DNA of 64,000 nucleotides, taken from the NCBI RefSeq assembly GCF_014840935.1, contig NZ_CP062005.1:806001-870000 (forward strand), given 5' to 3'. The notes beneath the pieces are model-generated. The model ran no database searches, was not told where the DNA came from, and saw only the letters and a program-made list of their open reading frames with translations. Both the position numbers and the translations under genes were made by a program. The DNA is from Halomonas sp. YLGW01 (GTDB lineage: Bacteria; Pseudomonadota; Gammaproteobacteria; Pseudomonadales; Halomonadaceae). This document shows, in pieces, positions 35,113 through 43,590 of this stretch. How positions within the stretch are numbered: position 1 is the stretch's first letter; every line of letters starts with the position of its first letter.

Positions 35113-35500
35113 GCTGTCGCTCCGCGTCCAGTAGCTCGCGGTCGGTGGCGAGATGCTTGAGCGTGCTCTTCAGAAGCGTCGGGCGTCGGGCGAGGCGGCG
35201 TACCCAGAGCGCCATTCCCAGGCCACTGCCCAGCAGGGCCAGCGCGCAGGCGGCGATGGCCTCCAGGCGGTAGCTGTCCCAGAACACCACCACCACCAGC
35301 AGGGTCAGCACCGCAAGCCCCAGGAGTAGCAGCAGGAAGCTGACGCCTGCCAGCAGCAGCAGGGTCACCAGGCGGGCCTTCTCCTCTTCGAGTTCTACCA
35401 CGGCGAGTCGCAGTCGCGTCTCGCCGGTGGCGACAAGGCTGCCGATCAACCGCCGGGTGGCCTCGAACACGCGCTCTGCCGGTCCCTGGCCCTGAGCCAT
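35093..35500 (-). CDS. yqjE: YqjE-like phage holin family membrane protein
   Basis: A 135-residue inner-membrane protein of the putative Actinobacterial holin-X/YqjE family (holin-like by fold only). An amphipathic N-terminus (VFEATRRLIGSLVATGETRLRLAVVELEEEKARL) precedes two membrane segments (LVTLLLLAGVSFLLLLLGLAVLTLLVVVVF and AIAACALALLGSGLGMALWV). The start overlaps the yqjD stop as TGATG. Confidence 0.82.
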   Translation of the reverse strand: MAQGQGPAERVFEATRRLIGSLVATGETRLRLAVVELEEEKARLVTLLLLAGVSFLLLLLGLAVLTLLVVVVFWDSYRLEAIAACALALLGSGLGMALWVRRLARRPTLLKSTLKHLATDRELLDAERQHAHADH

Positions 35501-35832
35501 CAGCGCCGCCCGATCAGCATGCCGACCACGACGCCGACCGCGGCACCGATACCGATGCTGGTCCAGGGGTTGTCGTGCACGTACTTGTCGCAGGCATCGG
35601 CCTGCTCGCGAACATTGTCACGGGCATCGCTGTAGAGCCGTTCGCCTCGCGCCTCGAGGTGGGCGCGGGTGTCCTTCAGGCGTTTCTCGGCACGCTCACG
35701 CATCTCCTTGATATTGCTTCGAGAATCATCCGCCGTGGCGTGCACGAGTTCCTCGAGCGTGCTGGTTAGATGCTCCAGGTCGCTCTTGAGCTGGTCGGTA
35801 CTGGTATCGATGTTGGGCGTGCGATTGGCCAT
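35500..35832 (-). CDS. yqjD: DUF883 family membrane-anchored protein (YqjD/ElaB-like)
   Basis: A 110-residue protein with a long charged helix (LKSDLEHLTSTLEELVHATA...) and a C-terminal membrane anchor with the family ending WTSIGIGAAVGVVVGMLIGRR after YVHDNPW. In E. coli YqjD tethers stationary-phase ribosomes to the inner membrane. The start at 35832 gives MANRTPNIDTSTD; upstream in-frame codons lack a ribosome site. First gene of the yqjDEK operon. Confidence 0.9.
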   Translation of the reverse strand: MANRTPNIDTSTDQLKSDLEHLTSTLEELVHATADDSRSNIKEMRERAEKRLKDTRAHLEARGERLYSDARDNVREQADACDKYVHDNPWTSIGIGAAVGVVVGMLIGRR

Positions 35833-35918
35833 CTGAGTCTTCCTCTGACGTGGGGGAAACGTGATCAGCATAGCAGCCGGGGCCTGCGGGCAGCACCTCT
35901 CTGCGTTGTGCGCCCAGA

Positions 35919-36890
35919 CTAGCGGGTATTGGTGAAGAACGAGTTGAGACTGAAGCCAAGGCTCAGGCGATTGTTGCTGGTGTCATAGCCGACCAGGCTC
36001 TCGCCGTACCCGTGGTAGTACTGGATATGCCAGCGCATGCTGCTGGAGAGCGGCAGCGAATAGTCGAACTGATAGCCCATGTGGCCGGCGCCAGGATTGC
36101 CCCGCACCAGCAGGCTGACTTCGTGGTTTTCCTTCAGCCGTCGGGCCAGGGTGATATCTCCGTAGCCCATGTAGCGCTCGATGTCCGGGTTGTCGTCCTC
36201 TTCCTCGGATTCGGGGATGCGCCAGTGGGGGGCCAGGCTGATCACCCAGTCACCGCGCTGGAAGACGCTTTCCGCGTAGAGACGGTTCCAGCTGCGCGAC
36301 AGCGGCTCGGAACGGCCATTGGACTGGTGGTTGAACACAAGGCGATTCTGGATGTTGGTCCAGCCCATCATCGACAGGTCATTGTCGAAACTCAGGAAGA
36401 ACTCCGGTTCGAAGTTGGTCTCCCGGAAGGGGGAGGAGGCCTCGGAATTATAGGCTTGCCACCAGCTGCGCTGGGTATAGGCAAAGTAGAGATCGCCGTT
36501 GTTGACGAAGAGATTGTCGGCCAGCTTGAACTTGGCACTGAACTGGAACTTGACCTCGGCATTGCCGACCTCCGACTCGCTGATGGGGCGGAAGTTGTCC
36601 TCGTCGGGGGTGCTGTTGTAGCTCCATGGGAAGAGGTAGTTGCGGCGATAGGCGGTGATCGCGAAGGGGTTGTTCTCGGATTCGGCTTCCAGCTCACGGC
36701 GCTGCTCCGCTTCCTCCAGGGCGCGCTGGGCCGCCAGCTCGTCGGCCATGGCCTCCTGCGTCAGTGGCTGGTGGGTGGCTTGCTCCTCGGTCTCACCGTC
36801 CTGCGCGATGGCGGCGCCCGTCAGCATCTGGCCACACAGGGCCAGGGTAATGGCCGCGAGTGACGTGAGCTTGGGCTTGGGCATGGCCAT
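35919..36890 (-). CDS. pldA: Outer-membrane phospholipase A
   Basis: OMPLA hydrolyses phospholipids that reach the outer leaflet of the outer membrane. The 323-residue protein has a signal peptide (TSLAAITLALCGQMLTGAAIAQ) and then a ~60-residue acidic, Glu/Ala-rich predicted helix before the beta-barrel starts around ITAYRRNYLFPWSYN. The catalytic motif NHQSNG lies at about 187-192 (His188, Ser190), followed by the calcium-site and barrel strands such as SWNRLYAESVF. The linker between signal and barrel is longer than in E. coli. The start is at MAMPKPK with only weak ribosome-site signal. It diverges from the mechanosensitive channel gene with a 191-base gap. Confidence 0.9.
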   Translation of the reverse strand: MAMPKPKLTSLAAITLALCGQMLTGAAIAQDGETEEQATHQPLTQEAMADELAAQRALEEAEQRRELEAESENNPFAITAYRRNYLFPWSYNSTPDEDNFRPISESEVGNAEVKFQFSAKFKLADNLFVNNGDLYFAYTQRSWWQAYNSEASSPFRETNFEPEFFLSFDNDLSMMGWTNIQNRLVFNHQSNGRSEPLSRSWNRLYAESVFQRGDWVISLAPHWRIPESEEEDDNPDIERYMGYGDITLARRLKENHEVSLLVRGNPGAGHMGYQFDYSLPLSSSMRWHIQYYHGYGESLVGYDTSNNRLSLGFSLNSFFTNTR

Positions 36891-37081
36891 GTGCTGATTC
36901 CTGTCGGTCGTCTGAGCCCTGTTTCTACCATGCCGTCGGGGCAAGTCAATCGTTCTCGACCGCTTGCACCGAGTTGTCCATATCTGCGGAGCGGCCGACA
37001 CTGTTAAGGGCTGTTCGGTCGGCATCGCCAGTCTTGGGTGCGGTCATCGGGCGTGCGGTAAGGGCAAGAGGAGGTAATGCC

Positions 37082-40000
37082 GTGGGGCCAGTGAGCAGGG
37101 TGTGTCTTGAGCATGGCGGCGGGGCGCGCTGGGTCGTCGGCCTGGGTAGCTGGCTTGAGCTCGTATGGTCGATCCTGCTTGTGGTGTCCCTGGTCATGGG
37201 CGTGGTCGGCCCGGGGCGAGGGCAGGCTCAGGATGCCCCGTCGGTGCCGTCCGAGCTGCCGGAGATCGCCACCGTGGAGGCGCGCATTCGGGCCTTGGAA
37301 CCGGAGAAAGGCGCCACGCTGGATGAGGCCGCGAAGCGTGATCTTGAGGCACTCAAGGCGACCCGGCAGGCGCTCGTGAAGCTCACGGACCTGCAGGCCG
37401 AGATGGCAGCGCTGGAGCAGCGCATCGCCAATGCCCCGGCGGAGATCGAGGACCTGCAGCAGGCGCTCAAGGGTGAGGCATCCGCCGCGCCCGATATGAC
37501 CTTCGATGCCCTCGAGGGACTGTCGGCGAGAGAGCTGGACGCCCGCCTGCAGGACGCACTGAGCAGGTTGCAGGCACAGCAGGATCGCCTGAGCGCGGTC
37601 AACACCCAGCTCATCAATACCCAGACGCTACCGGAGCGCGCCCAGCAGAGTATCGCCAAGGCCATGCAGACGCTGGAGAGTAGCCGCCAGGCCCTGGAGG
37701 GGCTGGCGGAGGAGGCCGCGGATGCTCCCCGACGTCTCGAGCGCCTCGTCGAGACACGCTTGGCGGATCTCACCGTGCGCTACCATCAGCGTGCACTGAA
37801 TGCCAACGCCCGGCTGCGAGAGCTCGCCCAGCTGCGTCAGGAGCAACTCAATCGGCAGATCGCCCGCCAGGAGACCCGCCTGGCCATGTTGCAGGCCGTG
37901 CTCGACCGCCAGCGTCGTGCACAGTCCGAGCAGGTGATCGAGGCAGCGTCGGCCGGTGGCCCGCTGGTGGAAAGCGAGCACCCGGCGGTGCAGCAGGCGC
38001 GCCAGGTCAATCGTGAGCTGAGCCTCGAGCTCCTGAAGGCCACCGAGCGCGCCAATACCCTGGCGCGAGAGGGCCTCGATGTTCGCCGCCAGCTCGATCG
38101 CGTGCGCCAGCTGCAGCGGACGCTCAATGAACAGATCGAGGCGATTCGTGGCAGCCTCCTGCTGTCGCGCATCCTGCGTGAACAGCGACGCCTGCTGCCG
38201 CAAGTGGAGCAGCGCCGCAACCTGCAGGACGACATCGCGGATCTGCGTCTCAAGCAGTTCGAGCTGGGACGCCAGCGCGAGGCGCTGCGGGATGGTACTG
38301 CCTTGGCACAGCGGCTTGAAGCGGCCAAGGCCGAGCCGACACCCGATCTGGTGGCAGCCCTGGAGCGGCTGTTTGCATCGCGTCGCGAGCTGGTCGATCA
38401 GGTGGAGCAGGCCTATGGTGAGCAGCTGAGCGCTGCCATTGATCTGCAGCTCAATCAACAGCAGCTACTGGGCTTAAGCCGGCGGTTGCGCGGGACCCTC
38501 GACGAGCAGCTGTTCTGGGTGGCCAACAGTCGCCCTCTAGATCTGGGGTGGCTGCGTCAGGTGCCGACGCGACTGATCGAGACCTGGCGTGCAGGCGAGC
38601 AGCGCGCCATCTTGCCGATGCAATGGCCGGGACCGGCTGCCCTGGTGGGCCTGTTGCCGATGCTGCTGGCCATAGGCCTCTTCCTGCTGCGCCCCCCGAT
38701 CAAGCGACACCTGGTGCTGCTCAATGACCGGATCGGGCACCTCAAGTATGACACCCAGGCGCTTACCCCGCTGGCGATCGCGCTCAATGCGCTGCTGGCC
38801 TGTCCCGGCCCACTGCTGATGGCATCGCTTGGCCTGGCCCTGGTGGTCGGGGGGGAAGGGGTGATGACGCGCCTGGGCATGGCGCTGGCTCAGTTGGCAC
38901 TGGCCTGGGGCAGCATCGCCTGGGCGAGACGCCTGTTGGTGCGCGATGGGGTGGCGATGCGCCATTTCCTGTGGCCCCCAGCCTATGCGTCACGGCTGTC
39001 CTGGCTGCTGCTCGGGCTCGGTTTGTCGCTGGTGCCGGTGCTGATGATCGCAAGCCTGGCCCGTGGGGGGGAGAGCACGCTGGCCGAGCATCCGCTGGCC
39101 CTGCTGCTGATGCTGGCCGGCCTCGTCGGCATGGCCGTGATCCAGAGCAAGCTGATCGCCGCCCACACGCCGTATTTCGGCATCCTGCTGCTGCGCCTGC
39201 TGGTCGGCCTGGCCCTGGCCGCGGTACCGCTGCTGCTGATCGGGTTGATCGTGTTGGGCTACGAATATACGGCCTTGAGCCTGGTCTCGCGTTACGTGAT
39301 TACCCTTTACTTGCTGGGAATATGGATTGTGGTGGAGGCCTCGGTGGTGCGTGGGCTGGCCGTGGCGGCGCGGCGCCTGGCCTACCGTCGTGCGCTGGCT
39401 CGCCGCCGCGCCCAGAGGCGCGACGAGCTCGAGAGTGGCATGGACGTGGTCGAGGAACCCCCGCTGGACATGAATCAGGTCAACCAGCAGTCGCTGCGCC
39501 TGTCCAGGCTGATCCTGGCGCTCGGTCTGGTGCTGTTGCTGTATGCGGTGTGGGCCGACCTGCTGTCCGTGCTGGGCTATCTGGACAGCGTCGCGGTATG
39601 GGCGGGGGAGGGCAGCGGCGTGGGGGCAGAAGGGGGGAGAGACATCGCCACCGGTGTGAGCGTGGCGGATGTCTTCATCGCCCTGGCGACGGTCGCCCTG
39701 ACGATGATGCTGGCGCGCAACCTGCCAGGCCTTCTCGAGGTGATGGTGCTGTCCCGCCTGGCGCTCAAGCAGGGCAGTGCCTATGCCATCACCTCGTTGC
39801 TGTCCTATGCGATCGCCGGGAGCGGCCTGGTCATGGCGCTCGGGACCCTCGGCGTGACCTGGGACAAGCTGCAATGGCTGGTGGCGGCGCTGGGTGTGGG
39901 CCTGGGGTTCGGGTTGCAGGAGATATTTGCCAACTTCATCTCGGGGCTGATCATCCTCTTCGAGCGGCCGGTGCGCATCGGCGACACCATTACCCTTGGT

Positions 40001-40594
40001 AATCTGCATGGCACGGTGAATCGCATCCGGATCCGCGCCACCACGGTCACGGATTTTGATCGCAAGGAGATCATCATCCCCAACAAGACCTTTGTCACCG
40101 ACCAGCTGATCAACTGGTCACTATCGGACACCATCACCCGGGTGGTGCTGACCTATGGCGTGGCCTATGGCTCCGATCTGGCGCTGGTGCATCGCCTGCT
40201 GCGCGAGGCCGCCAAGGCCAATGCGCGAGTGCTCACGGACCCGGAGCCGCAGGTTTTCTTCCTGAAATATGGGGCCAGCAGCCTGGAGTTCGAGCTGCGC
40301 ATCTTCGTCAATTCGCTGCTCGATCGGCTGCATGCCGCGGATGAAATCAACGTCGACATCGCGTCGCGCTTCGAGGCGCACGGGGTGGAGATCGCGTTCA
40401 ATCAGCTCGACGTGCGGCTGCACGATGCCACGGGCGGGCCCCTCGACTGGGCGGCGCGGCCGCCCGCTCGCCAGGCTCGAGGCGGTAAGAAAGATGCTGG
40501 CAAGGGGGACGGCAAGAGGGACGGCGAGGGGGGCGACGAGAGTGATGGAGAGAGTGATGGGCTAGGTGGCAGAGCGCGAAGCGAGGATGACTAG
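37082..40594 (+). CDS. mscK: Large MscK/KefA-type mechanosensitive channel
   Basis: A channel that opens under membrane tension and releases solutes on hypo-osmotic shock. I chose the GTG at 37082 because AGGAGG lies seven bases upstream (37069-37074), giving 1170 residues; a TTG at 36974 has no such site. Order: signal or anchor (about 20-45), long periplasmic coiled coil (about 55-470, rich in Ala/Glu/Gln/Arg), about ten membrane segments (from 515), then the MscS core with LGVTWDKLQWLVAALGVGLGFGLQEIFANFISGLIILFERPVRIGD. A gap after an Asp/Gly-rich insert precedes the last TM group. The C-terminal tail of ~40 residues is charged and glycine-rich (GKKDAGKGDGKRDGEGGDE). Potassium regulation as in E. 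coli MscK is not assured. Confidence 0.9.
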   Translation: MGPVSRVCLEHGGGARWVVGLGSWLELVWSILLVVSLVMGVVGPGRGQAQDAPSVPSELPEIATVEARIRALEPEKGATLDEAAKRDLEALKATRQALVKLTDLQAEMAALEQRIANAPAEIEDLQQALKGEASAAPDMTFDALEGLSARELDARLQDALSRLQAQQDRLSAVNTQLINTQTLPERAQQSIAKAMQTLESSRQALEGLAEEAADAPRRLERLVETRLADLTVRYHQRALNANARLRELAQLRQEQLNRQIARQETRLAMLQAVLDRQRRAQSEQVIEAASAGGPLVESEHPAVQQARQVNRELSLELLKATERANTLAREGLDVRRQLDRVRQLQRTLNEQIEAIRGSLLLSRILREQRRLLPQVEQRRNLQDDIADLRLKQFELGRQREALRDGTALAQRLEAAKAEPTPDLVAALERLFASRRELVDQVEQAYGEQLSAAIDLQLNQQQLLGLSRRLRGTLDEQLFWVANSRPLDLGWLRQVPTRLIETWRAGEQRAILPMQWPGPAALVGLLPMLLAIGLFLLRPPIKRHLVLLNDRIGHLKYDTQALTPLAIALNALLACPGPLLMASLGLALVVGGEGVMTRLGMALAQLALAWGSIAWARRLLVRDGVAMRHFLWPPAYASRLSWLLLGLGLSLVPVLMIASLARGGESTLAEHPLALLLMLAGLVGMAVIQSKLIAAHTPYFGILLLRLLVGLALAAVPLLLIGLIVLGYEYTALSLVSRYVITLYLLGIWIVVEASVVRGLAVAARRLAYRRALARRRAQRRDELESGMDVVEEPPLDMNQVNQQSLRLSRLILALGLVLLLYAVWADLLSVLGYLDSVAVWAGEGSGVGAEGGRDIATGVSVADVFIALATVALTMMLARNLPGLLEVMVLSRLALKQGSAYAITSLLSYAIAGSGLVMALGTLGVTWDKLQWLVAALGVGLGFGLQEIFANFISGLIILFERPVRIGDTITLGNLHGTVNRIRIRATTVTDFDRKEIIIPNKTFVTDQLINWSLSDTITRVVLTYGVAYGSDLALVHRLLREAAKANARVLTDPEPQVFFLKYGASSLEFELRIFVNSLLDRLHAADEINVDIASRFEAHGVEIAFNQLDVRLHDATGGPLDWAARPPARQARGGKKDAGKGDGKRDGEGGDESDGESDGLGGRARSEDD

Positions 40595-40615
40595 GCTTTA
40601 GCCCATCGAGCGGTC

Positions 40616-41380
40616 TCAGTCGCGGCGGGCGTGGAGCAAAAACTCTCGGTTGCCGTCGCCGCCGCGAATCGGGCTCTCCTGCCAGCCAAGTACCGTGAAG
40701 CCCTGCTCGGCGCAGCAGGAGCGGATGCGTGCCTCGACGCTTTCGTGCAGGGCGACATCGGTGACGATGCCACGCTCATTGACCCTGCCGGGGCCGACCT
40801 CGAACTGGGGCTTGACCAGCGACAGCAACTCGGCCCCCGCCGGCAGTAGCTGGCTCAGCTGGGGCAGGATCAGGGTCTGGGAGATGAAGGACACATCCAT
40901 CACCGCCATCGCAAGCCCGCGAGGCGCATGGATGGTCAGCGCCTCACGCAGTGCGGGCGACTCCGCCATCGCCCGGGCGTTGAGGCCTTCTAGGCAGCTC
41001 ACCCGCGGGTCATCGCGCAACGCTTGAGCGAGCTGGTCATGCCCGACCTCGACGCCGATCACATGCGCCGCGCCGAAGCGCAGGGCGCAGTCGGTGAAGC
41101 CGCCGGTCGACTGGCCCACATCCAGTACCACCCGGCCGTCCAGGCGCACGCCGCGGGCCTCGAGCAGGGCCTCGAGCTTGAGTCCCGCGCGGGAGGCGTA
41201 GCGCTCCTCGGGGTCTTCAGCGACCGTCAGGGCGCTGTCGTCGGGCAGCTTCTCCGACGGCTTGGTCAGGGGGTGCGGCTGACCGGCCAGGCTCACGCGG
41301 CCATGGCGGATCAGGCGCTGGGCACGTGAGCGGGAGCGTGCCAGGCCCTGGGCGACGAGCAGCTGGTCGAGTCGGATCAT
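40616..41380 (-). CDS. tlyA: TlyA family rRNA (cytidine-2'-O)-methyltransferase
   Basis: A 254-residue protein with an N-terminal S4 RNA-binding domain (IRLDQLLVAQGLARSRSRAQRLIRHGRV) and a Rossmann methyltransferase with VVLDVGQSTGGFTDCALRFGA, VMDVSFISQTLILPQL and LVKPQFEVG, the K-D-K-type RrmJ-like pattern. It resembles TlyA, which methylates 16S and 23S rRNA in mycobacteria; in gammaproteobacteria the targets are less certain. Older annotations as haemolysin are misleading. A -10 box TATAAT on the minus strand lies at 41420-41425. Confidence 0.88.
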   Translation of the reverse strand: MIRLDQLLVAQGLARSRSRAQRLIRHGRVSLAGQPHPLTKPSEKLPDDSALTVAEDPEERYASRAGLKLEALLEARGVRLDGRVVLDVGQSTGGFTDCALRFGAAHVIGVEVGHDQLAQALRDDPRVSCLEGLNARAMAESPALREALTIHAPRGLAMAVMDVSFISQTLILPQLSQLLPAGAELLSLVKPQFEVGPGRVNERGIVTDVALHESVEARIRSCCAEQGFTVLGWQESPIRGGDGNREFLLHARRD

Positions 41381-41419
41381 GGAGCCTCTGGCCAAAGGGT
41401 GGGAGCGCGTGGGACACAT

Positions 41420-41425
41420 ATTATA
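41420..41425 (-). promoter_or_regulatory. Consensus -10 box upstream of tlyA
   Basis: TATAAT on the minus strand about 40 bases before the tlyA ATG. No good -35 is visible because the terminator stem occupies that position. Confidence 0.45.
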
Positions 41426-41430
41426 CGCAA

Positions 41431-41463
41431 GGCGGCCCCCGGGAGAGAATCCCGGGGGCCGCC
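41431..41463 (-). terminator. Terminator of the ATP-grasp/papain-like operon
   Basis: A 14-bp perfect GC stem (GGCGGCCCCCGGGA and complement) with a 5-base loop, 32 bases after the stop of the 682-residue gene. The following minus-strand sequence TTGCGTATAAT is only weakly U-rich, but stem strength is high. Confidence 0.75.
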
Positions 41464-41494
41464 TGGGTGAGCGAGCGGCGAGAAGAGCGCCGGC

Positions 41495-43543
41495 CTAGCC
41501 TTCGGAGGGCTGGACGCTGCTCGCCTGAAGCTCGCCCTCGGGGATGCGATCCTTGCCCCAGCTGCGATAGATATAGCCGGTCACCCGGTCGAGCTCCTCC
41601 TGGGGGATGTTGGCCAGTTCACCCCGCTCCAGCGGATCATAGTGGTAGATGTAGAGGCGGGAGACGAACTGCTCGAAGGGCAGCGAGGATTCGCCGAAGC
41701 GCTCGGCGTGATCCGCCGTGCTGACCTTGATGCCGTCGCCCCAGTCCTGGCCGCTGTCGTTGTTGGGATTGAAGAAGTAGACCCGCATGATGTCGTGGGG
41801 GTCGAGATTGACGCGCAGGATGGTGATGGCATGCCAGCCGATGAACCGGGCCGCGGTGTCGGTCACGGCGATGCCGGCCGGCTGCGGATGAATCAGCGGC
41901 TGATTGCCGTTGTAGTAGGGGTGGTAGCTGGCATAGAAATGGCGCAGGAAGTCGTCCAGTTCGTGCAGTGCCCCGGTTGCCACATCGACATTGATGCGAA
42001 AGCCGCGGCCCGACCACCAGCCGTGGAACTCGGGGTTGACCCAGCGGTGTGGATCGCCCTCGCGGCCGACGCAGCGACGACCCATTTCCGCGTAGATGCG
42101 GTCCAGGTGCGGCACCACGATCAGGGAAACCGGGTCGAGATCCGTGGGCAGTGTCTCCGCAACGCCGGAGAGGCTTGCCATGGAGGAGAGCGGCATGCCT
42201 TCGAAGTGCATGATGATGTCATCATCGCGCGCGGCCCAGGCGACCATCTGCAGCAGGTAGTCCGGGTCGTTGTAGGCCCACATCGACAGGGCGCGTGCCG
42301 ACTGGCAGGTCGGGTTGTTGCCCTGACCGACGCCCAGCGGCAGGCCGAGCATGCACAGTACGCCTTCCAGAAGGCGTGCCTTGGGCGAGACGGTCTCCCC
42401 GAACGCCAGGTTCAGGCGAGCCTCGGACCAGTCCGACAGCGGCAGCCCCAGTTGCCGCCACATGGCGGGGGCCACGGGGGGCTGATAGAAGATACCGCGC
42501 TCGAGCGTCAGGGCCAGTCCGTAGACCGCCTGGGACGTTTCCGGATAGACACCGCCGCGGATCAGCGCATGCACCAGTTCGCTGTAACACAGCAGGCAGT
42601 CTCGACCGGTGGAGGAGAGCCCCATGGCCTCGGCGAGCAGGTGGTCGCTGTAATCCAGCAGGTGGCGCAGCAGCACGGGGTGGTAGGCGGAGACCAGGCC
42701 CGTATCGTGCATGGAGCGCGCAAAACCGCTGGCCTCTCCCTGGAGAGCGGTGGCGTCCATGCTGGTGAGTCGCTCACGATAGACCTCGATTCCCGGATCT
42801 TCACGGCAGGCCCGGGTGGGGCCGAACAGCGAGCTGACCAGGCGATCGGCGCCCTGGCCGCTGCCGCCCAGATCGATGTCGGGATTGGCCTGGCAGAGGG
42901 CGATCTGAGTGATCATCTGCTTGACGGGATCCACCTGGATGGGACGCTGCTCCAGGATCCGCCAGATTTCCTCGATCAGGCGATCGATGATGTGTTCATA
43001 GCCGATACGATCGGCCAGGTGGCGAAACAGGTGGCGCGGAATCTCGGCCAGCCGGCCCTGAGTCTCGCGCTCGGCCTCGCTGGGGGCGCCAAACAACAGC
43101 CTGAGGTTCAGTGCCATGGTCTGAGTCAGGTAGTGATGCGCCTGTTCCAGCGAAATCAGCGGGTGAATGTAGTCACCCTTGGCCACGGCCAGCAGCCGCA
43201 GCTCGCTGAGCGCCTCGATCACCACCATGTTGGCGTCGGCGCTCGTCAGGGCGTGCGTGGTGAGCGAGGGCACTAGGTGCTGAGGCGTTTCCCAGTCGGA
43301 CCCGAGGAAGACGCCCGCCTCCTCGAGGGTGCGGCCGCGCTGCTCGATGGCCTCGCAGCCGCCCTCCTGCAGCATGACTCGCCGGGCGGTATCGAGGACG
43401 CGGGGGAGTTTGCTCGGCTTGGCGAAGTCGCGTGCGTTGCCGAGCAGGGTGATGGCGTCATCGAATTTCTTGAGCAGGCCAGCGAGCTTGTCGCTGGCTG
43501 CCGGCATACCACTGCTTGTTGTCGTGTCACGTGGCGTCGTCAC
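41495..43543 (-). CDS. Uncharacterised 682-residue protein with papain-like catalytic pattern
   Basis: I do not recognise a named family. The N-terminal ~380 residues are mostly helical with no signal peptide or membrane segment. The C-terminal part has a papain-like order: Gln407 in GVGQGNN, Cys413 in NPTCQSARALSMW (six residues after Gln, as in papain Gln19/Cys25), His571 in IGWHAITI and Asn592 in YFFNPNND, followed by QDWGDGIKV, reminiscent of the papain NSWG..WG..G segment. It may be a cysteine peptidase, amidase or transglutaminase-like enzyme; the class is inference. The start is GTG behind AAGGAG (five-base spacing). It is 47 bases downstream of the ATP-grasp gene and clearly in one operon with it. 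Confidence 0.75.
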   Translation of the reverse strand: MTTPRDTTTSSGMPAASDKLAGLLKKFDDAITLLGNARDFAKPSKLPRVLDTARRVMLQEGGCEAIEQRGRTLEEAGVFLGSDWETPQHLVPSLTTHALTSADANMVVIEALSELRLLAVAKGDYIHPLISLEQAHHYLTQTMALNLRLLFGAPSEAERETQGRLAEIPRHLFRHLADRIGYEHIIDRLIEEIWRILEQRPIQVDPVKQMITQIALCQANPDIDLGGSGQGADRLVSSLFGPTRACREDPGIEVYRERLTSMDATALQGEASGFARSMHDTGLVSAYHPVLLRHLLDYSDHLLAEAMGLSSTGRDCLLCYSELVHALIRGGVYPETSQAVYGLALTLERGIFYQPPVAPAMWRQLGLPLSDWSEARLNLAFGETVSPKARLLEGVLCMLGLPLGVGQGNNPTCQSARALSMWAYNDPDYLLQMVAWAARDDDIIMHFEGMPLSSMASLSGVAETLPTDLDPVSLIVVPHLDRIYAEMGRRCVGREGDPHRWVNPEFHGWWSGRGFRINVDVATGALHELDDFLRHFYASYHPYYNGNQPLIHPQPAGIAVTDTAARFIGWHAITILRVNLDPHDIMRVYFFNPNNDSGQDWGDGIKVSTADHAERFGESSLPFEQFVSRLYIYHYDPLERGELANIPQEELDRVTGYIYRSWGKDRIPEGELQASSVQPSEG

Positions 43544-43590
43544 ACAGACTCCTTGTCGTCAGGCTTTCATTGTCTCTATGACGCCCTACA

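Noticed and set aside
35093-35500. Phage holin indicating a prophage remnant
   Set aside because: It is the YqjE-type membrane protein in a yqjD-yqjE-yqjK operon; no phage genes are nearby.
40616-41380. Haemolysin
   Set aside because: The TlyA family is an S4-domain rRNA methyltransferase; the haemolysin name is historical.
41495-43543. Lipoxygenase identity for the 682-residue protein, suggested by size
   Set aside because: It lacks the histidine-rich iron-binding motif of lipoxygenases; the Gln-Cys-His-Asn papain-like pattern fits better.
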